From CAVONV01 sp963697355 (GTDB lineage Bacteria > Acidobacteriota > Vicinamibacteria > Marinacidobacterales > DATDRI01), in contig CAVONV010000003.1 of the NCBI GenBank assembly GCA_963697355.1, positions 134,002-198,001 of the forward strand: a DNA stretch of 64,000 bases, written 5' to 3'. A model generated the notes under the pieces. It searched no databases, was not told the origin of the DNA, and was given only the letters and a program-made list of their open reading frames with translations. Of the stretch, positions 48,121-58,067 are shown in pieces; within the stretch, counting starts at the first letter, position 1; each line of letters begins with the position of its first letter. Both the position numbers and the translations under genes were made by a program.

Positions 48121-48525
48121 ATGAAAGTGGTTGCGCTGATTTTCTCTCTTGTGTTTCTCTTTCAAACGGTATCACCTTGCACGATTGCGATTTGGAGCAT
48201 AAAGACGGATTTGCTAGCGGGAAAAGTCGTTGACGAATACGGTCGAGAAATTCCAAACGCGGCAATTCAAATTTATCGGGTCAAGAATGATAAAACCGAG
48301 ATTATTGCAGAACTTGCCGGAGATGAATTCGGTAGGTTTGAAATCAAAGGCATTGCGCCCGGCTGATACATGTTGAAAGCAAACGCCAAGTATTTCACCT
48401 ATAGTTACGCCAGTTTGAAATTGCAAAAATCGTCGGGTGGAAAAGCTACGAAAGAAATCTCGATAATGCTTGTTCCGGAAGGAGCATGTAACGGAAAGAT
48501 TGAAATGAAGAAGTTTTCAATTTGA
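48121..48525 (+). pseudogene. Exported carboxypeptidase-regulatory-like domain protein with in-frame stop
   Basis: A 134-codon frame with signal peptide (VVALIFSLVFLFQTVSP). The region LAGKVVDEYGREIPNAAIQI ... FGRFEIKGIAPG is a CarboxypepD_reg-like beta-sandwich. An in-frame TGA at 48364-48366 falls at the point where family members read PGxYxL; the frame continues YMLKANAKYF to TGA 48523-48525. A point mutation or sequence error would explain it. Function unknown. Confidence 0.6.
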
Positions 48526-48566
48526 AACTCCGATTAGAACTTAAATCAATTGTGAACCTTTAGAAA

Positions 48567-49328
48567 ATGCCAACAGCAATCACACGAGCCCTAAGTTCTT
48601 CAATTACCAATTGCGAACTCACACATTTAGAGCGCACGCCGATCGATTTAGAACTCGCCAGGATTCAGCATCGACAATACGAATCAGCATTAAAAGCCAT
48701 CGGGTGCGACGTGATCTCGCTGCCGGAACTGCAGGATTTACCGGATTCGGTTTTTGTCGAAGATGCGGCGGTGATTTTTGACGAAGTTGCGATCATAACA
48801 AATCCCGGAGTTAATTCTCGCACACCTGAAATTGAATCGATTGCGAATGTACTTGGTGAATTCCGCGAGCTTATTCATATCAAAGCGCCCGCGACCGTTG
48901 ATGGCGGTGATGTCCTGGTGGTAGAAAAAACGGTCTATGTCGGAACGGGCGGCCGAACGAATCGCGCGGCGATTGAGCAGATGCAGCAACACTTGAGAGC
49001 TTTCGGATATACAGTGATCGGCGTTGAAATTACAGGCTGTTTACATTTGAAATCGGCGGTTACGGCGGTTTCTCCCAATACTTTACTAATTAATTCAAAA
49101 TGGGTCGGCGGAGACAACTTTGAAGGGTTGAATTTTATCGAAGTTGATGGTGATGAGCCGTTTGCGGCGAACGGGCTTTTGATCGGCGAGACCGTAATTT
49201 ATCCGACAGAGTTTCCAAAAACGCGCAAAAAGCTTGAAGACGGCGGAATAAATTTGAAGTTGGTTAACGCCGGCGAACTCGCAAAGGCTGAGGGTGCAGT
49301 TACCTGCTGCAGCTTGATCTTAAACTGA
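48567..49328 (+). CDS. Dimethylarginine dimethylaminohydrolase-like amidinotransferase
   Basis: A 253-residue enzyme of the pentein fold. The expected residues are present: FVEDAAVIF, PATVDGGDVL, GCLHLKSA (catalytic His) and AVTCCSLI (nucleophile Cys near the C-terminus). It should hydrolyse methylated arginine to citrulline and dimethylamine, or a similar guanidine. Length agrees with DDAH. Start ATG 48567 follows a weak ribosome site. No neighbouring gene clarifies the role. Confidence 0.9.
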   Translation: MPTAITRALSSSITNCELTHLERTPIDLELARIQHRQYESALKAIGCDVISLPELQDLPDSVFVEDAAVIFDEVAIITNPGVNSRTPEIESIANVLGEFRELIHIKAPATVDGGDVLVVEKTVYVGTGGRTNRAAIEQMQQHLRAFGYTVIGVEITGCLHLKSAVTAVSPNTLLINSKWVGGDNFEGLNFIEVDGDEPFAANGLLIGETVIYPTEFPKTRKKLEDGGINLKLVNAGELAKAEGAVTCCSLILN

Positions 49329-49431
49329 GTGAATATTGACGTTTTGAAACCCGCAAGACAGGTTTTCTCGTAAATACATCTAACTATCTTTAACCTAAAA
49401 TCCAAGTTTGGATAAAAATCCCTAAATAATT

Positions 49432-52270
49432 ATGAAATTAAGAAATATCATTGGTCTTTTTGTTATTTGCCTGTCATTTTTAATCGTTTCTGTTTCCGCA
49501 CAAACAACTCCTTCGAAAGCGACTTTCAAGGTCGATTTCGAAAAATTTACTTTGCCGAATGGTCTGGATGTGATCTTTCACGTTGATCGCAGTGATCCGG
49601 TTGTTGCGGTCAATTTGACGGCGCATGTCGGTTCGGCCCGTGAAAAAGCCGGGCGAACCGGATTTGCACATCTTTTTGAGCATCTTTTGTTTCTTGAATC
49701 GGAAAATCTTGGCAAAGGCGGGCTTGATAAAATGACTGCGCGGATCGGCGGTTCGGGGGCGAATGGTTCGACTTCGCGCGATCGGACAAATTATCTGCAA
49801 ACCGTGCCGAAAGATGCGCTTGAAAAAATGATCTGGGCGGAAGCGGACAAACTCGGTTGGTTTATCAATACTGTAACCGATGATGTTCTTGGCGAAGGAA
49901 AAACAGGTCGTAAAAAACGAAAAACGGCAGAGTTACGATAACAATCCTTACGGTCACACATCGTATGTGATCGATAAAAATCTTTATCCGGAAGATCATC
50001 CGTACAATTGGCAAGTGATCGGTTCGCTTGAAGATCTAGACCGCGCAACGCTTGCCGACGTAAAGGAATTTTTCCGCCGTTGGTATGTTCCGAATAATGT
50101 AACGCTGACGATCGCGGGCGATTTTGATACGGTTCAGGCGAAAAAATGGGTTGAAAAATATTTCAGCGAGATCAAACGCGGCGAAGACGTAAAGGCGCTT
50201 TGCCGAAACAAGCGGGAGAAGTAAAAGAAACGGTCAAGCTTTACTCACGAAGACAATTTTGCGCGTTTACCGGAATTGACCATGGCCTGGCCGACGGTTG
50301 AACAGTTTCATCCGGATTCTTACGCGCTCGATGTTTTGGCAAATTATTTGTCGCAGGGCAAAAAAGCACCGTTTTATCAGGTTTTGGTTGAAGATAAAAA
50401 ACTTGCGCCAAACGTTAGAATTTCAAATGACACGTCGGAACTTGCCGGACAATTTGAATTATCCGTTCGCGCTTTTCAGGACAAGGACCTCGATGAAGTC
50501 GCGAAAGCGATCACTGAAGCGTTTGCAAAATTTGAAAAAGAAGGCATTTCTGAAAAAGATTTATCTCGGATCAAAGCCGGTCAGGAAACGCAGTTTTACA
50601 ATTCGCTTTCAAGCGTTTTGGGCAAAAGCGCGCAGCTTGCGCAATGCAATTATTTGACAGGCGATCCGGGCTGCGTCGAAAAAGATATTAAAAATATTCT
50701 CGCCGTTACGACTGCGGACGTGAAACGGGTTTACGAAAAATATATTAAAGGCAAAAATTATGTGGCGACGAGTTTTGTGCCGAAAGGGAAACCGGAACTT
50801 GCCTTGAAAGGTTCAAAAAAAGCGGAAGTTGTTGAAGAAAAGATAGTTGCGGGCGCGGAAGCAGAAGTTGATCCGACGAAAAAGGCGAAATATGAAAAAA
50901 CACCTTCGAGTTTTGACCGTGCGATCGAACCGCCTTACGGCAAGGCGCCGGAAGTTAAAATTCCGGCGATCTGGGAAAGCAAATTATCAAACGGTTTGCG
51001 CGTTTACGGCATTGAAAACACGGAAGTTCCGCTTGTTCAATTTGAGATCGTCATCGATGGCGGTCTGCTTTTGGAAGACATAAATAAGGTCGGCGTTGCA
51101 AATCTGATGGCGCGGATGATGACGCAGGGAACGCGAAATAAGACTCCGCAGGAACTTGAAGAAGCGATTCAGCAGCTTGGCGCGTCGATCAATGTTTTTG
51201 CCGGAACGCGAAGACATTCGGATCGTTGTAAACACTTTGGCGAGAAATTATCGAGCCGACTCTCGCTCTGGTCGAAGAAATTTTGCTCGAACCGCGTTGG
51301 GATGCAAAGGAATTCGATCTCGTCAAACAAAGCACGATCAGCCAAATTCGCCAGCAGGAAGCGAATCCGAATGCGATCGCGCACAATAATTACAACGAAT
51401 TGATCTACGGAAAAGACAATATTCGTTCGCGAAATATTGTTAGGAACGGTTGAATCGGTAAATGCAATTTCGATTGATGATCTTAAAGCATTTTATGCAA
51501 AAGAATTTTTCACCCTCAGTTGCGCGAATGCATGTTGTCGGTGCTTTGGATAAAGAAGCTATTACGAAACCTTTGGATGCGATCTCAACAAAAATTGGAA
51601 AGCGAAAAAGGTCGAAATTCCCGAATATGAAACGCCGAAACGCTCCGACAAAATCGAAGATTTATTTTTACGATGTGCCGGACGCGAAACAGTCGGTTAT
51701 CCGATTTGGTTATCCGGCGCTGGCGCAAACCGACAAAGATTTTTATCCCGCAACGATGATGAATTACATCCTCGGCGGCGGCGGTTTTGCTTCGCAATTG
51801 ACGCAGCAGCTTCGTGAAGGAAAAGGTTACACATACGGAATTCGGCTCCGGTTTTGAGGAACAACAGTCGCCCGGCGCTTTCACGATCGCCAGCGGCGTT
51901 CGAACAAATGTAACGCTGGAATCAGCCCAGCTGGTCAAAGAAATTTTGGAAAATTACGGTAAAAATTATCCGCAGCAAGATTTGGAAACGACCAAAGGTT
52001 TTCTGATCAAAAGCAACGCACGGGCGTTTGAAACTGCATTCGCAAAACTGAATATGCTCGACAATATCAGCAGTTACGGCTGGAAATACGATTATGTGAA
52101 AGATCGCGAATAGATCGTCAAAGCGATGACCGTCGAACACATAAAGGAACTTTCGAGTAAATATCTTGAATCCGGATAAAATGATCTGGCTCTTTGTCGG
52201 CGATGCGAAAACTCAGTTGCCGCGTTTGAAGGAACTCGGGTTTGGCGATCCGGTGTTGTTGAATAAATAG
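49432..52270 (+). pseudogene. M16 family zinc peptidase (two-domain), many frameshifts
   Basis: One exported M16 protein of about 940 codons. Signal peptide from ATG 49432 (FVICLSFLIVSVSAQ). The zinc site is FAHLFEHLLF (HxxEH). A second, typically inactive, M16 half starts near IWESKLSNGLRVYGI and has GVANLMARMMTQGT. Shifts lie near 49905, 50205, 51205, 51440, 51590, 51840 and 52165, and an in-frame TAG at 52111-52113. The ending WLFVGDAKTQLP-like and GDPVLLNK is reached at TAG 52268-52270. Several damaging events mean it is either error-rich sequence or a dead gene. Confidence 0.8.
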
Positions 52271-52278
52271 AAAAGAAA

Positions 52279-52388
52279 TTTACGCAAAGCCGCGAAGCCG
52301 CAAGGACGCAAAGAATTTTAATTGTTTGAATTGTATTTGTTAAGTCTTCCATTCTTGCGACTTTGCGTCATAGCGCCTTTGCGTTAAA
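52279..52388. repeat. Imperfect inverted repeat of ACGCAAAG type
   Basis: Left arm 52279-52313 contains ACGCAAAGCCGCGAAGCCGC. Right arm 52355-52388 contains CTTTGCGTCATAGCGCCTTT. They pair over about 33 bases with several mismatches. Such GCAAAG repeats are scattered between genes in many bacteria. It lies between the M16 and epimerase genes. Confidence 0.6.
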
Positions 52389-52396
52389 TTGAATCA

Positions 52397-53413
52397 ATGG
52401 CAAAAAAAGCTGAAAAGAAAATTTTAATTACCGGCGGAACCGGTTTTTTGGGAACGCATCTTGTCCGCAAGTTTCTGGACAACGGCGAAAAGAATCTCCG
52501 TGTGATGGCTTCGTCAGTGTCCCGGAATGGATGACGGATGCGGGCGTTGAACCGTTTGCGGGTTCGGTTACGAAAAAGGAAGATGTTGCGAGCAGCGACG
52601 AAAAATTGCGAGGCGATCTATCATCTCGCCGGGAAAGGTTTCATTTGCGTACGACGGCGCGGCGCAGATGAATAAGATTCACGTCGAAGGAACGCGGCTT
52701 TTATGCGAAGCGGCGAAGGAAAATGGCGTTAAGAATTTTATTTTGGCTTCTTCTTCCGGCACGCGCGCGATCACAAAAGATGGCGAAATTACTGATGAAA
52801 CTTATCCGCAGCCGGTCGATATTTTGATGAAATGGGCTTATTACGCGTCGAAATATTATCAGGAAAAAACTGCTCTTGGAATTTTTAAGGACGAAGGCGA
52901 ACGTCTTGTGATCTTAAATCCGTCATTGCTTTTGGGAAGCGGCGATGAACGCTTGAGTTCGACAAAAGTTGTTCTGGATTTTATGGCGAAAAAATTGCCG
53001 ATTACGCCGACCGGCGGATTGAATTTTGTCGATGCACGCGATGCGGCGACGGCGTTTATGAATGCGCTGGACAAGGGAAGACATCAGGAGAGATATCTTC
53101 TCGGCGCGGTAAATTGGACGGTAAAAGATTTTTTTGCACGGCTCGAAAGACTTTCCGGCGTTTCTGCGCCGATGTTCAGCGTTCCGAAAAGGGTCGCGAT
53201 TGCCGGTTCAAATATGATTGAGTCGCTTTATAAAAATTGGAATCAACCTGCGCCGTTTGAAGCGTCCGAGGTCGAAATGGGAGAGTATTTCTGGTATTTC
53301 GATTCGGATAAGGCCGTTCAAGAACTGGGATTTACAACGCGCGATCCACAGGAAACATTGCAGGATACGATCAACTATTTCGCGGAAATTTTCTCGGTGA
53401 AGGCGTTTTCTAA
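52397..53413 (+). pseudogene. NAD-dependent epimerase/dehydratase family protein, frameshifted
   Basis: Extended SDR protein of about 335 codons. ATG 52397 opens on ILITGGTGFLGTHLVRKFL (NAD-binding GxxGxxG). After shifts near 52515 and 52610 the main frame continues from AAQMNKIHVEGTRLLCEAAK with ASSSGTRAI and YYASKYYQE (catalytic YxxxK). RLVILNPSLLLGSGDE follows. The main frame runs to 53615, through the hairpin and into the neighbour, but a one-base shift near 53395 gives a stop TAA at 53411-53413, which I take as the natural end. Substrate unknown, perhaps dihydroflavonol-4-reductase-like. Confidence 0.75.
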
Positions 53414-53414
53414 A

Positions 53415-53441
53415 GTATCGCCGGCAGGATGCCGGCGATAC
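53415..53441. terminator. Hairpin between convergent genes
   Basis: Perfect 11-bp arms GTATCGCCGGC and GCCGGCGATAC around AGGAT. It lies directly after the natural end of the epimerase and just before the stop of the amidase, so it could end transcripts from both sides. No T-run. Confidence 0.6.
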
Positions 53442-53444
53442 GAT

Positions 53445-55051
53445 CTAAGAATAAGTCGGCAGAAATTTTGGTTTTCGACGGGCTTTTGTTGCTTGTTCGA
53501 AAGCGAACGCGAGTTTTATCAATGTCGGTTCGGAGAACGCGTTACCGAAAAACGAAATTCCGATCGGCAATTCGCTAATGAAACCGCACGGAACAGTGAT
53601 ATTCGGATAGCCTGAAACCGCAGGCATCGAAGAACTTGAAACATAATTTGTCGGATTGTCGCCGTTGATCAGGTCGATCATCCATGCAGGAGCGTTCGAG
53701 GGCGCTATCAGCGCGTCAAGCTTTTCTTTGTCCATAATCGCGTCGATTCCCTTATCTTGCGTCAAAACCTTGCTTTGAAGCAATGCCAGGCGATATTCAC
53801 GTGACTCCAAATCTCCTTTTTGTTGCGCATTAATCAAAATGTCCTGCCCAAAATACTGCATTTCTTTGTCTTTGTTCGCTTGATTAAATTCAATCAGATC
53901 TTGCAAGGTTTTGAGTTTTCCGCCGCGTTCCGCAAGATATTTGTTCAATCCGGCTTTGAATTCGTATAAAAGCACTTCAAATTCTGCATCACCAAATTCC
54001 CGAAGTGTTGGCAGATTAACATCAACAACAGTTGCGCCATCTTTTTTGATCAAACTGATCTGTTCTTCCATCAAAGCGTCGACCTTGGAATTTCGTCCGA
54101 AATAGTTACGAACGACACCAATTTTCGCACCTTTTAATCCATTGATATCGAGCGATTTTGTATAATCAGGCAGTCCTTTTGATTTTGCCTGAGATGTGAT
54201 GGTGTCTCGTTTGTCTTCGCCGACCATTGCACTTAGTAGAATAACCGCGTCCGTAACTGTTCGCGCCATTGGTCCGGCAGTGTCCTGACTCTGTGCAATC
54301 GGAATGATTCCGCTTCGCGAAATCAAACCGAGTGTTGGTTTAATTCCGACAATACCATTGATCGATGCCGGACAAACGACGGAGCCATCTGTTTCGGTTC
54401 CGATCGCTACCGTTGTCAAATTTGCGGCAACTGAAACACCCGAACCGGATGAAGAACCGCACGGACTTCTGTCCAAAATATACGGATTTCGCGTTTGTCC
54501 GCCGCGACCTGACCAGCCGCTCGAAGAGCTTTCCGAACGAAAATTTGCCCATTCGGAAAGATTTGTTTTGCCCAAGATTATTGCGCCCGCTTTTCGAAGT
54601 TGGGCAACAATGAAAGCGTCCTGCTTAGGCGTCGGCGCATCAACAGCGCAAGGCTTCCGGCAGTGGTCTGCATTTTGTCCGCGGTGTCAATGTTGTCTTT
54701 CAGAAGAATCGGAATTCCGTGCAGTGCGCCCCGGATCTTGCCCTTTTGGCGCTCCTTGTCCAAATCTTCCGCGATCTTCATCGCTTCAAGGTTGATCTCG
54801 ATCACTGAATTGAGCTTTCCGTCTATTTCTTTGATGCGGTCAATATATTTTTGAGTTAGGTCTTGAGCCGTCAATTTACCGGTTTTCATTACTTCCTGAA
54901 GTTCTGAAATAGTCTTTTCTTCAAAAACAGATGCATCTTGAATGGCAGATACCTCGGAATTGTTGTTTGCTCTGACGATCGTTGTTCCCATAATTCCAAC
55001 GCCGCTTATCGCGGACACTTTCAAAAAATCTCTTCTATCTGGCTTCTTCAT
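53445..55051 (-). pseudogene. Amidase signature family protein, Tat-exported; one frameshift
   Basis: About 535 codons. The N-terminus has a twin-arginine signal (RRDFLKVSAISGVGIMG). Catalytic triad: Lys in PILLKDNID, Ser in CGSSSGSGVSVAAN and Ser in GTETDGSVVCPAS. Between AGSLAL and GKTNLSEW the frame slips near 54640; reading over restores VDAPTPKQDAFIV. Amidases of this kind cleave small amides outside the cytoplasm when carrying a Tat signal, so it is not a GatA. The other genes nearby point nowhere specific. Confidence 0.85.
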
Positions 55052-55068
55052 GTATTAATTTTTACCTC

Positions 55069-57063
55069 TTATTGCATTATTTTAAGCAGATTATTACGCG
55101 CCGGTTCAAACCCGGGGTTTATCTGAAGGGCTTTTCGAAAATTCACAATGGCTTCTTGTTTATTATTTTGTTCAGCGTATATCAGACCGAGGCTGTTATA
55201 AACTTCCGGAATATTCGGTTTCTGGCGAATTATGTCCAATAAAATTTTTATAGCGTCGTCTGACTTACCTTGCAGGTGAAGCGATAATGCGAGATTTCTT
55301 TGAAAATCCACGTTATCAGGTGTAATTTCGATTGATTTTCTAAAAAACTCTTCAGCGATATCATAACTTTTTTGTTTAAAAGATTCGACTGCCAGATTTG
55401 AATACAAATCAAGCTGTTTCTTTTTATCGAAAAATCCGATTCTGTCTTTTTCTACCGCACGAGTTAGAAATTCAGCGGCATCTACCGGTTTGCCTTCCTT
55501 TGATTTTACGATCGAAAGATTTGCGTAAGCCATTACATAATCGGGGTTTAATTCGATCGATTTTTGAAAATTGTTTTCCGCTTCCGTAAGATCATTTTGT
55601 TTTAGTTGGACCGAACCCAGCGTATTGTAAGCGTCTGCAAGATTCGGATTGTGCCCAATCGCTGATTTGCAGAGTTCCAAGGCCTGGTCCAGACGATTTT
55701 CTTTCTTGAGATAATTGCAGAAATTATGCTCGACGAAATAGTTTTTCTCGGTAACGGAGAGCGTATGAACAAAAAGCGTTTCGTTATTCTTCCAATTGGC
55801 AGCCTGCAGGAACGACAGGACGGAAAAGGCGACTGCTAAGATTCCGCATACAGCAGCAATCGTTCGTTTTCCAATGCTAAGTTTCTCTACAACTTCACCC
55901 GCAAACCACACAAGGGCGATCGTTAATCCGATAAACGGAACATACGTGTAACGATCCGCCATGGATTGACCGCCAACCTGTAAAATTCCTATCACTGGAA
56001 CGAGTGTTCCCAAGAACCAAAACCAGCCGAAAAACAAATATTTTCTTTTTGCTATTTGCCAAATCGCAATAACGGTCAAACCCGCTAACAGAATTGCGGA
56101 TACAATAATTTGCAAATTTCCGGGGGCGGTTTCAAACGGATACCAGACGCCGAGGTTTGCAGGGTAAAATAGCAATGCAACGTATTTCCCATACGAAATG
56201 ATCGCGTTAGAAATGCGATCAGCGAGTGAAATCTTTTCTATTGACTGGATTGCGCCGCTCGTACTCTGGGCGAAGATGGTAATAACGCCAGAAGCAAGAG
56301 AAAGCGCGAAAAAGGGAAATTTTTCTTTGATTAGCGGAATCAACTCGTTAAGATTCCATTTTTCAAACCTGCCTAAAGCCCAATAATCAATTAGAATAAG
56401 TGTAAAAGGCAAAGTAATTAGCATCGGTTTTGCCATTAAACCAAGTGCGAAAAACGAAACCGAAATCCAGTAAACATTTTTTGAAGTCATATCTCGCGCA
56501 AAACGGACATAGTAAACGGTACTTAAAAGCCAAAAAAGTGTGCTCAGGACATCTTTTCGCTCCGCGATCCATGCAACCGATTCGACGTGAGCCGGATGGA
56601 TCGCAAAAATGACAGCCACAACCGCACTTTTCCAAAATGATTTAGTTAATTGCTTGAGCAAAACAAAAAGCAACGTCGAATTTGCGATGTGAAAAATGAC
56701 ATTTACAAAATGATGCGCGCCGGAGTTCAGACCAAAAAACGATACATCAAGCTGGTGCGAAATCCAGGTTAGCGGATGCCAATTCGATGAGTGAAAAGCC
56801 GTAAACGCCCAGACAATATTTTGAATATTTAACCCGGTCGTAACGAAAGGGTTTTCATAAACATACTGATCATCGTCGATGTTTATGAAATCAAAACCGA
56901 TAACCTGTGCGTAAATAAACAGGCACAGCGCAATAATGACCGCGTAAACAAAATAGTTCGACCGGAAGTTGAACTTCGCGGACTTCGCCTGTGGCTCGTT
57001 AATTTCTGGTTGTCGCAAGGTGTTTGCGATCTTTGCGTTAGACTTCGACTTTTTTGTCGCCAT
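55069..57063 (-). CDS. TMTC-like multi-membrane protein with TPR repeats
   Basis: A 664-residue protein. An N-terminal tail rich in Lys and Ala is followed by about ten membrane helices. The first periplasmic loop carries FDFINIDDDQYVYENP, with acidic residues as in GT-C fold mannosyltransferases, and then HPLTWISHQLDVSFFG and NSGAHHFVNVIFH. The last 250 residues hold about five TPRs (NLADAYNTLGSVQLKQ, NPDYVMAYANLSIVKS, PEVYNSLGLIYAEQ). It probably transfers a sugar from a lipid donor to protein. The GT2 gene lies upstream in the same operon with a 9-base gap. Confidence 0.82.
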   Translation of the reverse strand: MATKKSKSNAKIANTLRQPEINEPQAKSAKFNFRSNYFVYAVIIALCLFIYAQVIGFDFINIDDDQYVYENPFVTTGLNIQNIVWAFTAFHSSNWHPLTWISHQLDVSFFGLNSGAHHFVNVIFHIANSTLLFVLLKQLTKSFWKSAVVAVIFAIHPAHVESVAWIAERKDVLSTLFWLLSTVYYVRFARDMTSKNVYWISVSFFALGLMAKPMLITLPFTLILIDYWALGRFEKWNLNELIPLIKEKFPFFALSLASGVITIFAQSTSGAIQSIEKISLADRISNAIISYGKYVALLFYPANLGVWYPFETAPGNLQIIVSAILLAGLTVIAIWQIAKRKYLFFGWFWFLGTLVPVIGILQVGGQSMADRYTYVPFIGLTIALVWFAGEVVEKLSIGKRTIAAVCGILAVAFSVLSFLQAANWKNNETLFVHTLSVTEKNYFVEHNFCNYLKKENRLDQALELCKSAIGHNPNLADAYNTLGSVQLKQNDLTEAENNFQKSIELNPDYVMAYANLSIVKSKEGKPVDAAEFLTRAVEKDRIGFFDKKKQLDLYSNLAVESFKQKSYDIAEEFFRKSIEITPDNVDFQRNLALSLHLQGKSDDAIKILLDIIRQKPNIPEVYNSLGLIYAEQNNKQEAIVNFRKALQINPGFEPARNNLLKIMQ

Positions 57064-57072
57064 CAATAAATG

Positions 57073-57891
57073 CTATTTTCTATTCAAAAAAGGTTCTTCA
57101 AATGCTTCAGATTCAATCGATTTGTAATAATTTGTTTCGAGTTTTTGCCCTTTAGGTGAAAAAATGTCTGACCTTGCAAATCCCATTTTTTGCAATCGAA
57201 ATCTGAGCGAAGTCGCCAAAACCCCGAGTCCGTATTTAACGCTCCGCGAAAAGTTTATCGAAGATGCTTCTTCAAAATAGCGCGTCGGACAAGACAGTTC
57301 GCCGATTCGCCAAGTGAAAAAAACCGCCTGCGAGATCATTTCATTATCAAAAACAAAATCGTCCGAGTTTTCTTCGAGCGGCAAATTTTCCAAAACTTCA
57401 CGGCGAAATGCTCGAAAACCGGTGTGGTATTCGGAAAGTTTCTGGCCGACCAGGATATTTTGAACAAGCGTCAAAAAGCGATTTGCGACATATTTGTATA
57501 GCGGCATACCGCCGGTCAGGGCTCCGTTTCCCAAAATTCTTGAGCCTAAGACGACATCGTATTCACCGAACGCGATCATTCCCGCCATCGGAACGATCAA
57601 ATTAGGCGAATATTGATAATCCGGGTGAACCATCACAACGATATCCGCGCTATGTTTCAGCGCTTCTCGGTAACAGGTTTTTTGATTTCTGCCGTATCCG
57701 AAATTCTTTTCGTGCTGGAAAACCGTCAAGCCCAGTTCATTTGCGATCCGCACCGTTTCATCTCCGCTCGCGTCATCAACCAGCAAAATCTCGTCGACGA
57801 CGTCGCGGGGAATCTCCGCAACGGTCCGTTTTAAGGTTTTCGCAGCGTTATATGCGGGCATAACAACGATTATCTTTTTTCCATTGAGCAT
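57073..57891 (-). CDS. Family 2 glycosyltransferase, polyprenyl-phosphate sugar synthase-like
   Basis: About 272 residues from ATG 57891 (or 277 from a TTG at 57906). GT2 motifs: IIVVMPAYNAAKTL, EILLVDDASGDETV (DXD-type DDAS), VVMVHPDYQYSP, and TGFRAFRREVL. No membrane helices at the C-terminus. This is the dolichyl/polyprenyl phosphate-sugar synthase type. It would supply a lipid-linked sugar to the TMTC-like enzyme that follows directly. Overlap of roles is inference from adjacency. Confidence 0.85.
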   Translation of the reverse strand: MLNGKKIIVVMPAYNAAKTLKRTVAEIPRDVVDEILLVDDASGDETVRIANELGLTVFQHEKNFGYGRNQKTCYREALKHSADIVVMVHPDYQYSPNLIVPMAGMIAFGEYDVVLGSRILGNGALTGGMPLYKYVANRFLTLVQNILVGQKLSEYHTGFRAFRREVLENLPLEENSDDFVFDNEMISQAVFFTWRIGELSCPTRYFEEASSINFSRSVKYGLGVLATSLRFRLQKMGFARSDIFSPKGQKLETNYYKSIESEAFEEPFLNRK

Positions 57892-58067
57892 AGGCGCGGA
57901 AACCAAAATATGAGCAGAAATCTAAGCTAATTTGGAGTTCTTACAAGATTCTAAACTAATTTCGATGAAAAATTAACTGAGCAACATCGAACAGTATGCG
58001 AGTGAAATGAATTCAAGTCTTTGATACAATACGCATCGAAATTCCAAAAATTAGAGAAAACAAAATT

